Under the pieces are notes generated by a model. It did no database searches and was not told where the DNA came from. It saw only the letters and a program-made list of their open reading frames with translations. Below are positions 6,771 to 16,100 of a stretch of 43,569 nucleotides of DNA, piece after piece. The stretch covers positions 1 through 43,569 of the forward strand of contig CALGNN010000126.1 of the NCBI GenBank assembly GCA_937961455.1. The letters are read 5' to 3'. Source of the stretch: an uncultured Saprospiraceae bacterium (lineage in GTDB: Bacteria; Bacteroidota; Bacteroidia; Chitinophagales; Saprospiraceae). Both the position numbers and the translations under genes were made by a program. Within the stretch, counting starts at the first letter, position 1; each line of letters begins with the position of its first letter.

Positions 6771-8037
6771 GTATCAAATTGGCGATTTCTTCGATTGATT
6801 TGTCTGTAGTATTTACAACAAGATCAGAGCAAAGTGCATAATAATCTCTGCGTTCAACTAATAATTTATTTATAACAATTGATGGTTCTGGGTGATTTAA
6901 TAAAGGTCTTTGATCTCCGCGGACTCTTGCTAAACAAGTTTGCGCATCAATATACAACCAAATACAAATGCAGTTATTCTTTAGTAATTTTCTGTTTTCA
7001 GCTTTCTTAATAATGCCACCTCCTGTTGAGATGATTTGGGATTCTGAATCGATTAGTTTTTTTAAGGTCTCTGTCTCAAGATCTCTAAAGTTCTCTTCTC
7101 CGCGGTCTTCAAAGATCGCCTTGATACTTGTTCCTTCAGATTTTTCGATCTGCTCATCAGTGTCCATATATGTCCAATCACTTATCTTGGAAAGCTGTTT
7201 CCCAACTTCTGATTTTCCCGAACCCATGAATCCGATTAAGGCAATTTTTTGTTTTGCAAGATGATTATGATGAAAAGCTTTTTCCCAATTCTCATATGAG
7301 GCCTTTTTTTTGGTAAAATGATAAAAAGCTTCAATACCTTGATGAATAAGCCAGTCCTTACCGGTGATTAATTCTGAATCTGGATGTTGTAATTTTTCTT
7401 TCCAAATTGAATTTTTATAGATCGCATCAAACAATATTTTTTCTTTATGAAGGATAATTTTTGTGCTATCTAAAACTTGGCTTGATATCGTCGAAATAAT
7501 GATATCATAATTGTCCAATTGCTCATATAAGTCTTGATATTCTAGTGCCTTTCCTGAAAATTTATCTGCAATTTTTTTGGCCTTACTTAATGTTCGGTTG
7601 CATATCGTAAACGACAATTTGTTACTATGCAAGGCCATTGCGGCTGAAGATGCTGCTCCGCCTGCACCAATGATTAGAATATTTGGGTTTTTTAGTTTAG
7701 CAATCTTCTCTTGTAAAGAATTCCATACGCCCGTGATATCAGTATTAAAAGCTTTCCAATCGTCTTCATGAGCTACTAAGGTATTAGCCACGCCTAATTC
7801 AAGCACTTCATTTGATTTTCTATCAGCATATTTTACTAACTCAGCTTTGTATGGAGCTGTGCAATTGATTCCTTTAAGCCCAAGAGCCTTTGTAAGAAAA
7901 ATTGCATCACTAATATCAGCCGAAGCAAGTCTTGTATAATGAGCATCCACATGCTGTAAAGTAAATGCCGCATTCATCAGTGGAGGACTTTTACTATGCA
8001 GGATGGGTTTTCCAATCACTGCATATAATTTAATCAT
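6739..8037 (-). CDS. aroE-aroK: Bifunctional shikimate dehydrogenase / shikimate kinase (AroE-AroK fusion)
   Basis: One 432-residue chain holds two successive pathway enzymes. Residues about 1-253 are shikimate dehydrogenase: SKSPPLMN (shikimate binding), NCTAPYK with the catalytic Lys near 64, FNTDITG, the NADP-binding ILIIGAGGAASSAAMAL and NRTLSKAKK. Residues about 264-432 are shikimate kinase: P-loop GFMGSGKS (269-276), MDTDEQIE, FRDLETE, STGGG and the lid Arg in DQRPLL. A short charged linker (about 254-263) joins them, and the reading frame is open throughout, so this is a true fusion. The ATG at 8037 begins right at the AroE fold (MIKLYAVIGKP) and overlaps aroD by 8 bases; an ATG at 8070 would add 11 residues with no domain value. 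Together it reduces 3-dehydroshikimate and phosphorylates the shikimate formed. Confidence 0.95.
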   Translation of the reverse strand: MIKLYAVIGKPILHSKSPPLMNAAFTLQHVDAHYTRLASADISDAIFLTKALGLKGINCTAPYKAELVKYADRKSNEVLELGVANTLVAHEDDWKAFNTDITGVWNSLQEKIAKLKNPNILIIGAGGAASSAAMALHSNKLSFTICNRTLSKAKKIADKFSGKALEYQDLYEQLDNYDIIISTISSQVLDSTKIILHKEKILFDAIYKNSIWKEKLQHPDSELITGKDWLIHQGIEAFYHFTKKKASYENWEKAFHHNHLAKQKIALIGFMGSGKSEVGKQLSKISDWTYMDTDEQIEKSEGTSIKAIFEDRGEENFRDLETETLKKLIDSESQIISTGGGIIKKAENRKLLKNNCICIWLYIDAQTCLARVRGDQRPLLNHPEPSIVINKLLVERRDYYALCSDLVVNTTDKSIEEIANLIHEEINQARNS

Positions 8038-8665
8038 GGAGTATTTTTCTGATAGAAGTAAAATCTTCATGTGAGAGTTGCCCAGGTGCAGTGGCGTCTT
8101 TATCTAGGCTAACATAACTGAAGGGTGCACCTAAATCAAGAGCGGCTAGTCTTGAAATTTTAGCAAATTCCCCCATGCCTATGGCCACTACATTATTATA
8201 ATGATAATAGAGTGAAAATATTCTACTCAAGGCTTCAGCATTTGGACATTGACAAGCAATTTTAGAAAGATCAGCTCCTTTAATAAAATGTTGTTCAATA
8301 TATTTTTTTAGGACAGGTAAGGGTGGGGTATGCTCGTAATTGTGATAAGATATAATAAGCTTAGTCCCTCGTGCTTTTATTTCTTTAATGAGTTCATCGT
8401 TAAAAGAAGCTTCATTATTCATGTCTAGATCAACTACAGCCGCACCATTATTTATACCTGCCAACAACAAAGATTTTCTTTCTTGCTCCGAATGATTTTT
8501 AGATTCCCGACAGGTTATGATACACCTTTTTGAATGGCTTAAAAACGTTTTTAGTTGGTCTTCAGTCCATAAAAGTTTATCGAGTCTCAATTCGACTAGG
8601 TCAAATTGCTTCTTTAATTCTTGTGCTTCTTCAACGGAAGCATTTCCTAAACTTAAACAAATCAT
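8030..8665 (-). CDS. aroD: Type I 3-dehydroquinate dehydratase
   Basis: This is the Schiff-base type dehydratase of step 3. The 211-residue product shows ELRLDK near the N-terminus, the catalytic His in ISYHNYEH, the Schiff-base Lys in GADLSKIACQ and the substrate-binding Arg in GEFAKISRL. It is shorter than the roughly 230-250 residues of enterobacterial AroD, but all catalytic residues can be seen. Its ATG overlaps the aroB stop as ATGA, and its end overlaps the aroE-aroK start by 8 bases, so translation is coupled on both sides. As far as I recall, many Bacteroidota use the unrelated type II enzyme (AroQ), so a type I enzyme built into a compact aro cluster is notable. Confidence 0.93.
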   Translation of the reverse strand: MICLSLGNASVEEAQELKKQFDLVELRLDKLLWTEDQLKTFLSHSKRCIITCRESKNHSEQERKSLLLAGINNGAAVVDLDMNNEASFNDELIKEIKARGTKLIISYHNYEHTPPLPVLKKYIEQHFIKGADLSKIACQCPNAEALSRIFSLYYHYNNVVAIGMGEFAKISRLAALDLGAPFSYVSLDKDATAPGQLSHEDFTSIRKILHD

Positions 8666-9681
8666 ATATTTCTTAAACTACTCAAAGTTGTTAATGGAAT
8701 TCTTTCGATACTTGCTTGACCGATATTTTTTAAAAATATATAGTCAATGGAAGCATCTACTTTTTTCTTGTCTTTAGCTATCACATCAATCAAGGATGCA
8801 AATGGAAGGTCTGAATTAATGGGCATATCAAATGCTTTTATGGCCTCGCATAATTGTAAATAAACTTCTTTGTTACAATATCCTAATTGGTGACTCAATT
8901 TTCCTGCCATTTGCATTCCAATAGCAATGCTTTTACCATGCGATAAGCCACTCAATTTTTCAATGGCGTGTCCATAACTATGTCCAAAGTTTAAAAGTTT
9001 TCTGATACCAGATTCATTTTCATCTTGATTTACGATGTCAACTTTAATTTGGGCAGCAGTCTTTACCAGCTCTTTTAGGATCGTATCATCTTTATTAAGA
9101 ATGGCTTGTTTATTATTCATGAGCCAATCAAATCGTGAACCATCTCGAATAGCAAAATGTTTCAGCGCTTCCATTATGCCATCCTTTAAAATTTCTTGAT
9201 CTAGACTTTGTAATAATTCTGTGTCACAAATTACAAAGGAAGGTTGATTTATGGTGCCAATAAGATTTTTGTATTTATCCAGATTTACGCCATTCTTTCC
9301 TCCTATCGCTGCATCTACTTGTGCTAAAAAACTACTTGCAATAAAACCAAAAGGAACACCTCTGTAAAAAGTGCTAGCCAGATAACCTGTAATATCCGTT
9401 ATCACGCCTCCACCAAAACCTACAATAAAGCTATGACGGTCAATTTTTTTATCGAGAAGTTGTCGATATAAACTTTCAATGGTTGCTAAGGATTTTTGAG
9501 ATTCTCCAGCTGGTAAAATAATATGTGGATGTGCTTGAAAAAAATCAGGGTAGTGATTGTAAACATTATCATCCGTTATAAAAATGACTTTACGAGTCGG
9601 AATTAAATCACCAACATTTTTATATGAATGATCTGTTAATATCTTACAATTTCGATTTGCTCCTTCTACTATCATAATCAT
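8662..9681 (-). CDS. aroB: 3-dehydroquinate synthase
   Basis: This enzyme cyclises DAHP to 3-dehydroquinate (step 2) using NAD and a divalent metal. The 339-residue protein has the NAD-binding GFGGGVITDITGYLAST, RGVPFGFIASSFLAQVDAAIGGK, and metal ligands in MEALKH and in LLNFGHSYGHAIE plus the later GLSHG. It is somewhat short for the family (about 350-365) but intact. ATG codons at 9681 and 9675 are both possible; the first is used here. It is the first gene of the cluster, and its end overlaps aroD as ATGA. No leader peptide or terminator comparable to that of pheA is seen on the minus strand upstream, so the cluster appears to be regulated differently from pheA. Confidence 0.95.
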   Translation of the reverse strand: MIMIVEGANRNCKILTDHSYKNVGDLIPTRKVIFITDDNVYNHYPDFFQAHPHIILPAGESQKSLATIESLYRQLLDKKIDRHSFIVGFGGGVITDITGYLASTFYRGVPFGFIASSFLAQVDAAIGGKNGVNLDKYKNLIGTINQPSFVICDTELLQSLDQEILKDGIMEALKHFAIRDGSRFDWLMNNKQAILNKDDTILKELVKTAAQIKVDIVNQDENESGIRKLLNFGHSYGHAIEKLSGLSHGKSIAIGMQMAGKLSHQLGYCNKEVYLQLCEAIKAFDMPINSDLPFASLIDVIAKDKKKVDASIDYIFLKNIGQASIERIPLTTLSSLRNI

Positions 9682-9799
9682 ACAATGTTATATAAAATTT
9701 ATATCCTAGTATGTCTAATTGCAATAAATATTGAAAATCAGGGTTTATTTTATTATTATTGTAAAACGTGTAAGAATTTCTAGCAATATTTACTTTTTG

Positions 9800-9880
9800 C
9801 TGAGAAACTACATCAAATCCTTTCTTACTTACATTGAAAGAAAAGTGATATGGCTATGTTTATGCATAGCCATTTTTTTT
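9800..9880 (+). ncRNA. Candidate small RNA ending in a strong terminator
   Basis: A plus-strand terminator (stem ATGGCTATG 9850-9858, CATAGCCAT 9865-9873, then a run of T to 9880) stands upstream of and divergent to aroB with no plus-strand gene before it. No ATG-led ORF is visible in the preceding 150 bases. A short independent transcript of about 75 nt is the simplest reading. The 5' end is a guess based on a TA-N3-TTTG-like sequence (TACTTTTTG) near 9790-9800. No family is recognised. Confidence 0.35.
9850..9880 (+). terminator. Intrinsic terminator, plus strand
   Basis: A 9-bp perfect stem ATGGCTATG/CATAGCCAT with a 6-base loop is followed by eight T on the plus strand. The opposite strand has no adjacent T-run, so it acts on plus-strand transcription only. 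No protein gene on that strand ends here. Confidence 0.8.
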
Positions 9881-10069
9881 GCCTTCCTACCATCTTAGCA
9901 TTTTACTATAAATTTAGTAATCAATGACTTAAGTATTTTAAAAAAATATATTTAAAAAATAACTATATTTTACTTTTTTTAATGATTGCCAATTATTATA
10001 ATTGTAATCTCATTATTGAGGTACAAAGTTTCGTTCTTTATCAATATTAGATTATAGTATTTTGTGCGT

Positions 10070-10374
10070 TCAAAAAAATCCTCAATGATACTAACGAGAC
10101 ATCTAGCAGTAGATGTAGCTGAACAAAGAAAATAATTTTGCTTGCGAAATTATTTGAAAACAAATTGCAATAGTAATCGAAATAGTGTGAAGATTTAAAT
10201 GAAACGAGTTCTCAGCTTGCTGGGAATTATGAAACATGAAATTGCAAAATGGATTGTTTCTGTGTGAACTATCTAAGAGCATTAAGTTGAAATGGAAACA
10301 TGGAAATGAAGTGCATCCAATCTGAGATAAGGAAACACAAAAAAATTGGGTTAGCGAAAGCTAACCCTTTTTTT
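10070..10374 (+). ncRNA. Candidate structured non-coding RNA of about 300 nt
   Basis: No gene occupies 9882-10399. The plus strand holds a series of hairpins ending in a terminator: ACATCTA-GCAG-TAGATGT (10099-10116), an 11-bp stem AAATAATTTTG closed by loop CTTG (10130-10155), TTCTCAG-CTTG-CTGGGAA (10209-10226), a possible GAAACA/TGTTTC pairing (10231-10260) and GGGTTAGC-GAAA-GCTAACCC with a T-tail (10348-10374). Two G(CUUG)C tetraloops and a GNRA loop are stable only when read from the plus strand, which argues for an RNA in that direction. It lacks the conserved sequences of RNase P RNA, tmRNA and SRP RNA. The 5' end near 10070 is set by a degenerate TATTTTG. A 22-codon ORF (10199-10267, MKRVLSLLGIMKHE...) lies inside it and could be chance. 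Confidence 0.45.
10341..10374. terminator. Bidirectional intrinsic terminator
   Basis: GGGTTAGC (10348-10355), loop GAAA and GCTAACCC (10360-10367) form a perfect 8-bp stem. It is followed by seven T on the plus strand and, on the minus strand, by AATTTTTTT. It can end the secreted-protein gene that stops at 10400 on the minus strand and the candidate RNA coming from the plus strand. Confidence 0.88.
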
Positions 10375-10399
10375 ATTTTACGATATGTTTATCTCTTTT

Positions 10400-12985
10400 T
10401 TACAAAACAATAATCTTCCCAAACTTAATAGAGCCATTGGCAAAACGAAGCTTAATCGTGTATGCTCCAGGATTTAAAATACCCTTTTCAAAATTTGAAT
10501 TATTCAGTCCTCTGTTGACATTGATTTGATCTCTTCTAACCAATTTTCCATCGTTCTGATAAATTGATAAGATGGCCTGTCCAGCTTCCTCTGCATGGAA
10601 GCTCAAATTACTGGATTCAAGAATTGGATTTGGATAAACCAATAGTTCATTAAATTCATCTGGACTGACGACATCTTCTCTTTTTGAAAAGGCTAAATCT
10701 TCCAAAGACAAGGATACACTTTGTGATTGCAAGGGTACCAATTTGAATGAAATAGTATAGATATCTTCAAAATTACATGTTATTGCATTTTGCGTTGATG
10801 TAAACTGATCTACATGGAAACTATATGATTGCTGGTTTTCATCCAAAATTAGGCTTGTATAAAATTGTTCTTCCCAAGTCTCAATGCCTTTTTTCATAAT
10901 GCGAATTTCAAGGCGCCCATCACCTGACGCATTGAATTTCACATTGTTAAATTCCGTCATATCAACTGGAGCAAAATGAGCATTGAATGCCCTGTAAATA
11001 AACACCTCTGATGTTGTTTCAGCTTCTAGCATTACATTTCTTTCAATATGAAGTGCCTCATCGATTGGATGAATCGCAGACGAACTGACTTCCCAAGTCA
11101 CGACTTCAGTTTGTTCATCATAATTGATTCCCCAAGGTCCATCTGAGAAAAATATATCATCAGGTAATCCGCCACCCTCAGTCTTTGAAAGCCTGAGACC
11201 TGCATTGAAAATAGTACCCGTTTCGATTTCGATAATATTATTCGCCCTTGGGTTCAATGTAAATTCTGTTGTAAAATCTTCTTCTTCACTGGTTTCGCTT
11301 TTAACGATTCCTCCTTCCAATTGCCAAGATGTTTTATAACTGTTGTTTTGGATTTCTAATCGTAATTTTCCATTCTCGTACTTACCTTTTTTTACATAAG
11401 TGCTTGGTGCTCCACTACAATTGTAACTATTGATTTCTAAATTATCTTCCATGATGTTTAACAAGGACTCAGCTAGTACAATGAGATCATCAATCGAGTT
11501 AGACCATATTTGAAAGCTATAGAAGTTTTCACCTCCAGGATACCTATCTAAACTCCAATGTGATTGTATGTCTGCAAAGTCTGCCCCATTCATTCTTAAA
11601 GAAATACTTGTTGCAAAGACTATGCTCCCATCAGGATTTTTGAAAATGGTATTAATAAATTCTTTTTCATTAAAATGTATAGGTGCAATGTTTAAAATTT
11701 CTGCACCCAATAATCTATCACAAATGTATTTCGTGTGTTCATAAACGCTGCCCTGAGTGTGAAGTCCTAATATGGTTGCGGTTCTCCTGTCAGCTTTGTA
11801 AATATCAGTTGCATATACAGCATTGGCATTGGTTAAATCAATCAGATCCGTTGGGGTACTTATATAAGTCTCCGTATTTTCAATTACGTTAATTGGAAAG
11901 AAAGAAGACAAGGTTTCTAAATCTTTATTACCCACGTCAAGGATGCCATAAGAATCTGTTCTTTTAATTCTTCTTTCCGGACTTGGTCCGCTTAATTTTT
12001 TATTGGATCTCTGATTTTGAAATTTACGCTGAGCAATCTTTTCTGAAAGTCGATTATTAGATTCCAATCCTCCTTCTTCCCCTCCAGAAGGAGAATATTC
12101 CGGACAACCAGATGTATTCAAGCAAGCCGCATCATCGCAATCAACCAACCCATCACCGTCGTCATCAATTCCATTATCGCAAATCTCTTGAGGTACTGGC
12201 GCTGTAGGACATCTGGCACCATCGTTACTAGAACTGGCAGGTCCAAATGCAAATACGGATGAGTATAAATTATCTTCAGAAGTAATTTTATGCGTTTCGT
12301 TTATTTTATAAATCGTCCCTGTTGAATTTGCAGATGCATATAGGTTGCCATCTACATCAAAGTAGCAGGCTCCAAATACATAATTAGTTTCTGGAATGAT
12401 GCTAGCTACTCCTAATATTTGAACTATACCAGTTGAAGGATCAATTTTAATCACAAAGTTTGATCCTTTCGCAATGGTATAAAGGTATCCATCTACTGGA
12501 TTGAAAGCCCAATCGGCAATGGTATGATTCTCTGATAAATTAAAAGTGCCTAACAGGCTTAAATAATTGGGAGATGCTGGATCTACATCAATCATATAGG
12601 TCGTTACACCTCCGGGTTTTAAATAATAAATCCCATCCTCATTAATATCACCGATATAAGAGTTTGAGCTGGTAAGACCATCAATTACGAATGTCTCAAC
12701 TGTGTAATCATTGCTCACTCTTGCAATGGCTTTGTCAGGATTGCTTACTGAACCCCAAATGTATTCATCTTTTGGATTATAAGCTGTCGCATTTATAGTA
12801 CCATTAACAATGTTTGATGCTTCTAAAATTGTTTGTCCAGAAGCTAAGTCTACAGAATATACATCGTTTCCTTGAAATAGATATGCATATACTTCACAAG
12901 TGAACGGTCCATTCGCTTTAAGGTTGAAATTTGTAAGGAGGAGTAAGTTTACGATAATAAGTATTTGAGTAAGATTTTTTTTCAT
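10400..12985 (-). CDS. Secreted multidomain protein with type IX secretion sorting tail
   Basis: The 861-residue protein starts with a signal peptide (MKKNLTQILIIVNLLLLTNFNLKANG). Residues about 28-265 look like a beta-propeller of the kind that reads out properties over time (YLFQGNDVYSVDLASG, YTIAKGSNFVIKIDPSTG, FDVDGNLYAS). A short Asp/Cys-rich calcium-binding-like motif, CDNGIDDDGDGLVDCDDAAC, follows near 270-295. A long middle part (about 330-640) is not recognised. Residues about 650-770 resemble a carbohydrate-binding-like beta-sandwich, and the last 80 or so (LLVYPNPILESSNLSF to GSIKFGKIIVL) are a T9SS type A sorting domain, so the mature protein is exported through the outer membrane. 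No catalytic domain is evident. It stands alone between a divergent lipoprotein gene and a terminator. Confidence 0.85.
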   Translation of the reverse strand: MKKNLTQILIIVNLLLLTNFNLKANGPFTCEVYAYLFQGNDVYSVDLASGQTILEASNIVNGTINATAYNPKDEYIWGSVSNPDKAIARVSNDYTVETFVIDGLTSSNSYIGDINEDGIYYLKPGGVTTYMIDVDPASPNYLSLLGTFNLSENHTIADWAFNPVDGYLYTIAKGSNFVIKIDPSTGIVQILGVASIIPETNYVFGACYFDVDGNLYASANSTGTIYKINETHKITSEDNLYSSVFAFGPASSSNDGARCPTAPVPQEICDNGIDDDGDGLVDCDDAACLNTSGCPEYSPSGGEEGGLESNNRLSEKIAQRKFQNQRSNKKLSGPSPERRIKRTDSYGILDVGNKDLETLSSFFPINVIENTETYISTPTDLIDLTNANAVYATDIYKADRRTATILGLHTQGSVYEHTKYICDRLLGAEILNIAPIHFNEKEFINTIFKNPDGSIVFATSISLRMNGADFADIQSHWSLDRYPGGENFYSFQIWSNSIDDLIVLAESLLNIMEDNLEINSYNCSGAPSTYVKKGKYENGKLRLEIQNNSYKTSWQLEGGIVKSETSEEEDFTTEFTLNPRANNIIEIETGTIFNAGLRLSKTEGGGLPDDIFFSDGPWGINYDEQTEVVTWEVSSSAIHPIDEALHIERNVMLEAETTSEVFIYRAFNAHFAPVDMTEFNNVKFNASGDGRLEIRIMKKGIETWEEQFYTSLILDENQQSYSFHVDQFTSTQNAITCNFEDIYTISFKLVPLQSQSVSLSLEDLAFSKREDVVSPDEFNELLVYPNPILESSNLSFHAEEAGQAILSIYQNDGKLVRRDQINVNRGLNNSNFEKGILNPGAYTIKLRFANGSIKFGKIIVL

Positions 12986-13003
12986 TTCTGTTTTATTAGA
13001 CTA

Positions 13004-13031
13004 CAAATATTAATACTTACTATGTCCCAAA
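13004..13031 (-). promoter_or_regulatory. Possible promoter of the T9SS-secreted protein gene
   Basis: On the minus strand TTTG (13031-13028) is followed after 16 bases by AATATTTG (13011-13004), one mismatch from TAnnTTTG, 18 bases before the ATG. The 185-base divergent region that contains it must also drive the plus-strand lipoprotein gene, for which no clear box was found. Confidence 0.35.
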
Positions 13032-13170
13032 TGTTCCTTTTAGATTTTTGACTAGAAACCTCCGTTTTTTGGATGATTTTAATAGAAAAGTTCTCCTTAA
13101 AGCTGGTATAAAGCTGATTTATGAAATAATAGCATGACAGGAATGGATTAGCTATATTCACAAAACAAAG

Positions 13171-16100
13171 ATGTTAGCTATGACTTATAAATTTTTTCCT
13201 CCTTTTTTTATTGGGGTTTTATTGATTGGATTCCTTACAAATTGTGAGCATGAAGCAGCGATTACAAATTTGTCAGAGCCTATGGAGATTGTTTTAGAGA
13301 AGGAAGCCACTAAAGCATTAGCTGAAAAAATCAGGAAAGAAGTAAATGTGGAATTGGATGACGAAATAACGCTTGATCTGTGGGCTGTTGATACTTTGAG
13401 TCCAGATCCCATAGCTATTAGTATAGACGAGCAGGGTAGATTGTTTTTTAATCGTGCTGTACGACTAAGTAATTCTGAATTTGATATAAGAGGTCATAGA
13501 GATTGGATGACTGCTTCCATTTCGTTTGAAACTCCTGAAGATAGGAGGACTTTTATCAGAGAAACCTTTTCTGAAACCAATGAGCAGGGCAAGAAATTTT
13601 TGAAAGACTTAAATGAAGACGGAATATTAGATTGGAAAGATCTGAAAGTTGAGAAAGAAGAGGTTTGGTTTATTGAAGATACCGATGGGGATCAGATTGC
13701 CGATAAAGCCCGTAGATATTTACAAGATTTCAATGAAGAAATTACAGACCTTGCACTTGGGATTGAAGCGCATCGAGGAAAAGTCTTTGTAAGTGTAGGT
13801 CCCGATCTATGGAAAGTCGAAGATCAAGATGGAGATGGCCAAGCTGATAAAAAAGAATCTTTAGCTCATGGTTTTGCTGTTCACATTGGTTTTGGAGCTC
13901 ACGGATTATCTGGAGCTAAGATTGGACCCGACGGAAGAATTTGGTGGGGAATAGGGGACATTGGATCCAATGTAGTTGATCAAAAGGGCAAACGCTGGAA
14001 ATATCCAAATCAAGGCGTGATCGTTCGTGCCGAACAAGATGGGTCAAACTATGAAGTTTATTCAGCAGGTTTAAGAAATACCCATGAATTTGTTTTTGAT
14101 AAATATGGCAACCTCATAACAGAAGACAATGATGGAGACCATGAAGGCGAACGCGAACGTTTGGTTTACTTAATTAATGGTTCCGATTGTGGATGGAGAA
14201 TCAATTGGCAATTTGGAAAGTATACGGATCCTGATAATAATAAATACAAAGTATGGATGGATGAGAAAATGCATATCCCAAGATGGGATGGACAGGCTGC
14301 CTATATTTTACCTCCAATTGTAAATTATATTAATGGTCCTACTGGAATGGTGTATAATCCTGGTACTGCTTTAGGTCCAGAATGGGAAGATCATTTTTTT
14401 ATCGCAGAATTTAGAGGAACGCCTGCTGTATCTCCAGTACATGGATTTTCACTGAAGCCTAATGGAGCAGGATTTGCACTTGATAGAACTAGGCAATTAG
14501 TTAAAGGTTTACTTCCATCAGGTTTAGACTTTGGCCCAGACGGCGCACTATATATTGCTGACTGGATCGACGGCTGGAATACCAATCAACAAGGAAGAAT
14601 CTGGAAGATGGATGTAAAGTCCCAGGAGAATGATCAAATCAGAAAAGAGACGGCTGCCATTATCAAATCCGATTTTTCGGTAAAAGATCATGAAGAACTC
14701 AAAAACTTACTTGGGCACAAGGATATGAGAATTAGACAGGCGGCTCAATTTGAACTCGTTGATAAAGGCTCAGATTGCATAACTATTTTTAATGCTGTGA
14801 TGAACAACTCTCAAAATCAAATGGCGAGAATTCATGCTATTTGGGGCCTAGCACAATATGCACGATTGAATCAAATTGATGAAGTGGTTGCTTTAGAATC
14901 TTTACTTGAGGATGCAGATGTTGAGATCGTAAGTCAAGCTGTTAAAATGCTAGGTGATGTTAAGTTTCATGCCGCTAGCTCCAAGATTATACCCCTCTTG
15001 AAGCATTCGAATAAAAGATTGGTCTTACATGCTACTGAAGCTTTAGGAAGATTAGAATCAAAAGAAGCCGTACAAGGGATTTTGCAAATGCTAGAAAAAA
15101 ATAATGATGAAGATACTTGGCTAAGGCATGCTGGAATGATTGCGCTTGGAAGAATAGCTGATGAACCAGCTTTAGCTGAACTGAAAGATCATCCTTCTGT
15201 AGCTTTGAGGACAGCTGCCATTGTTGCATTGCGTAGAATGAAGAGTCCTAAAATTGCATTATTCTTAAATGACCCTTCAGAATATTTAGTTACCGAAGCT
15301 GCAAGAGGAATCAATGATGACTATTCTATTCCTGAGGCATTACCCCAATTAGCAAAATGTCTTGATGAACCAAGGTTTACTAATGAAGCACTTATTAGAA
15401 GAGCGATTAATGCAAACCTGCGAGTAGGTAAAGCTGAGAATATTGAATTGCTTTCAAGGTATGCGAATAACAAAAACGCCAGTGAAGAACTAAGAGCAGA
15501 AGCAATCGCTGCGTTAAGTACCTGGGCAAATCCTTCACCCCTAGATAGAGTAGATGGAAGGTATAGAGGTGCACAGGAAAGAAGTATTTTAGATGTAAGA
15601 AGTGCTTTCCTAAAATTACATTCTAGTTTATTAGCAGATGAAAATGAGCTGGTGCAGATTGGAGGTTTGAATGCTTTGGGCAAATTAGGCATGGTGGCTA
15701 TTAATCCCATAGTATACGATCTTTTTAATAGCAGCAAATCCTATGATGTGAAAGCTGCATGCCTTAATACATTGCAAAAGAATGAATATAAAGGGATGAG
15801 TGAGTTGTTGGATCATGCATTCAAAACTAATTCTTCTCAGTTGAGAAGTACAGCCTTAAGTTTGCTTCCCTTATCAAATATCACTGATGAAGCAGCCATC
15901 CCTATTTACACAGGAATATTACAAAATGGAACCCTTAAAGAAAAGCAGTCGGCCTATGCAGCCTTGAGTAAATCAAGATCAAATAATGTCTTTGAATTAT
16001 TATCCACTCAATTGGAGCAACTCATAGCAGGAAATATTCAAAAAGAAGTGCGACTAGATTTAATTGTTGCTGCTGAGAATCAAGAAGATGAAAGCTTGAA

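Noticed and set aside
8038-8070. ATG at 8070 as the start of aroE-aroK
   Set aside because: It adds 11 residues not part of the AroE fold and increases the overlap with aroD to 41 bases; the ATG at 8037 is cleaner.
9682-9850. Attenuator or leader peptide for aroB like that of pheA
   Set aside because: On the minus strand there is no aromatic-rich ORF and no terminator facing aroB; the only good hairpin has its T-run on the plus strand.
10070-10374. Assignment of the structured spacer to RNase P RNA, tmRNA or SRP RNA
   Set aside because: The conserved core sequences of these RNAs are absent, and no tRNA-like 3' end is visible.
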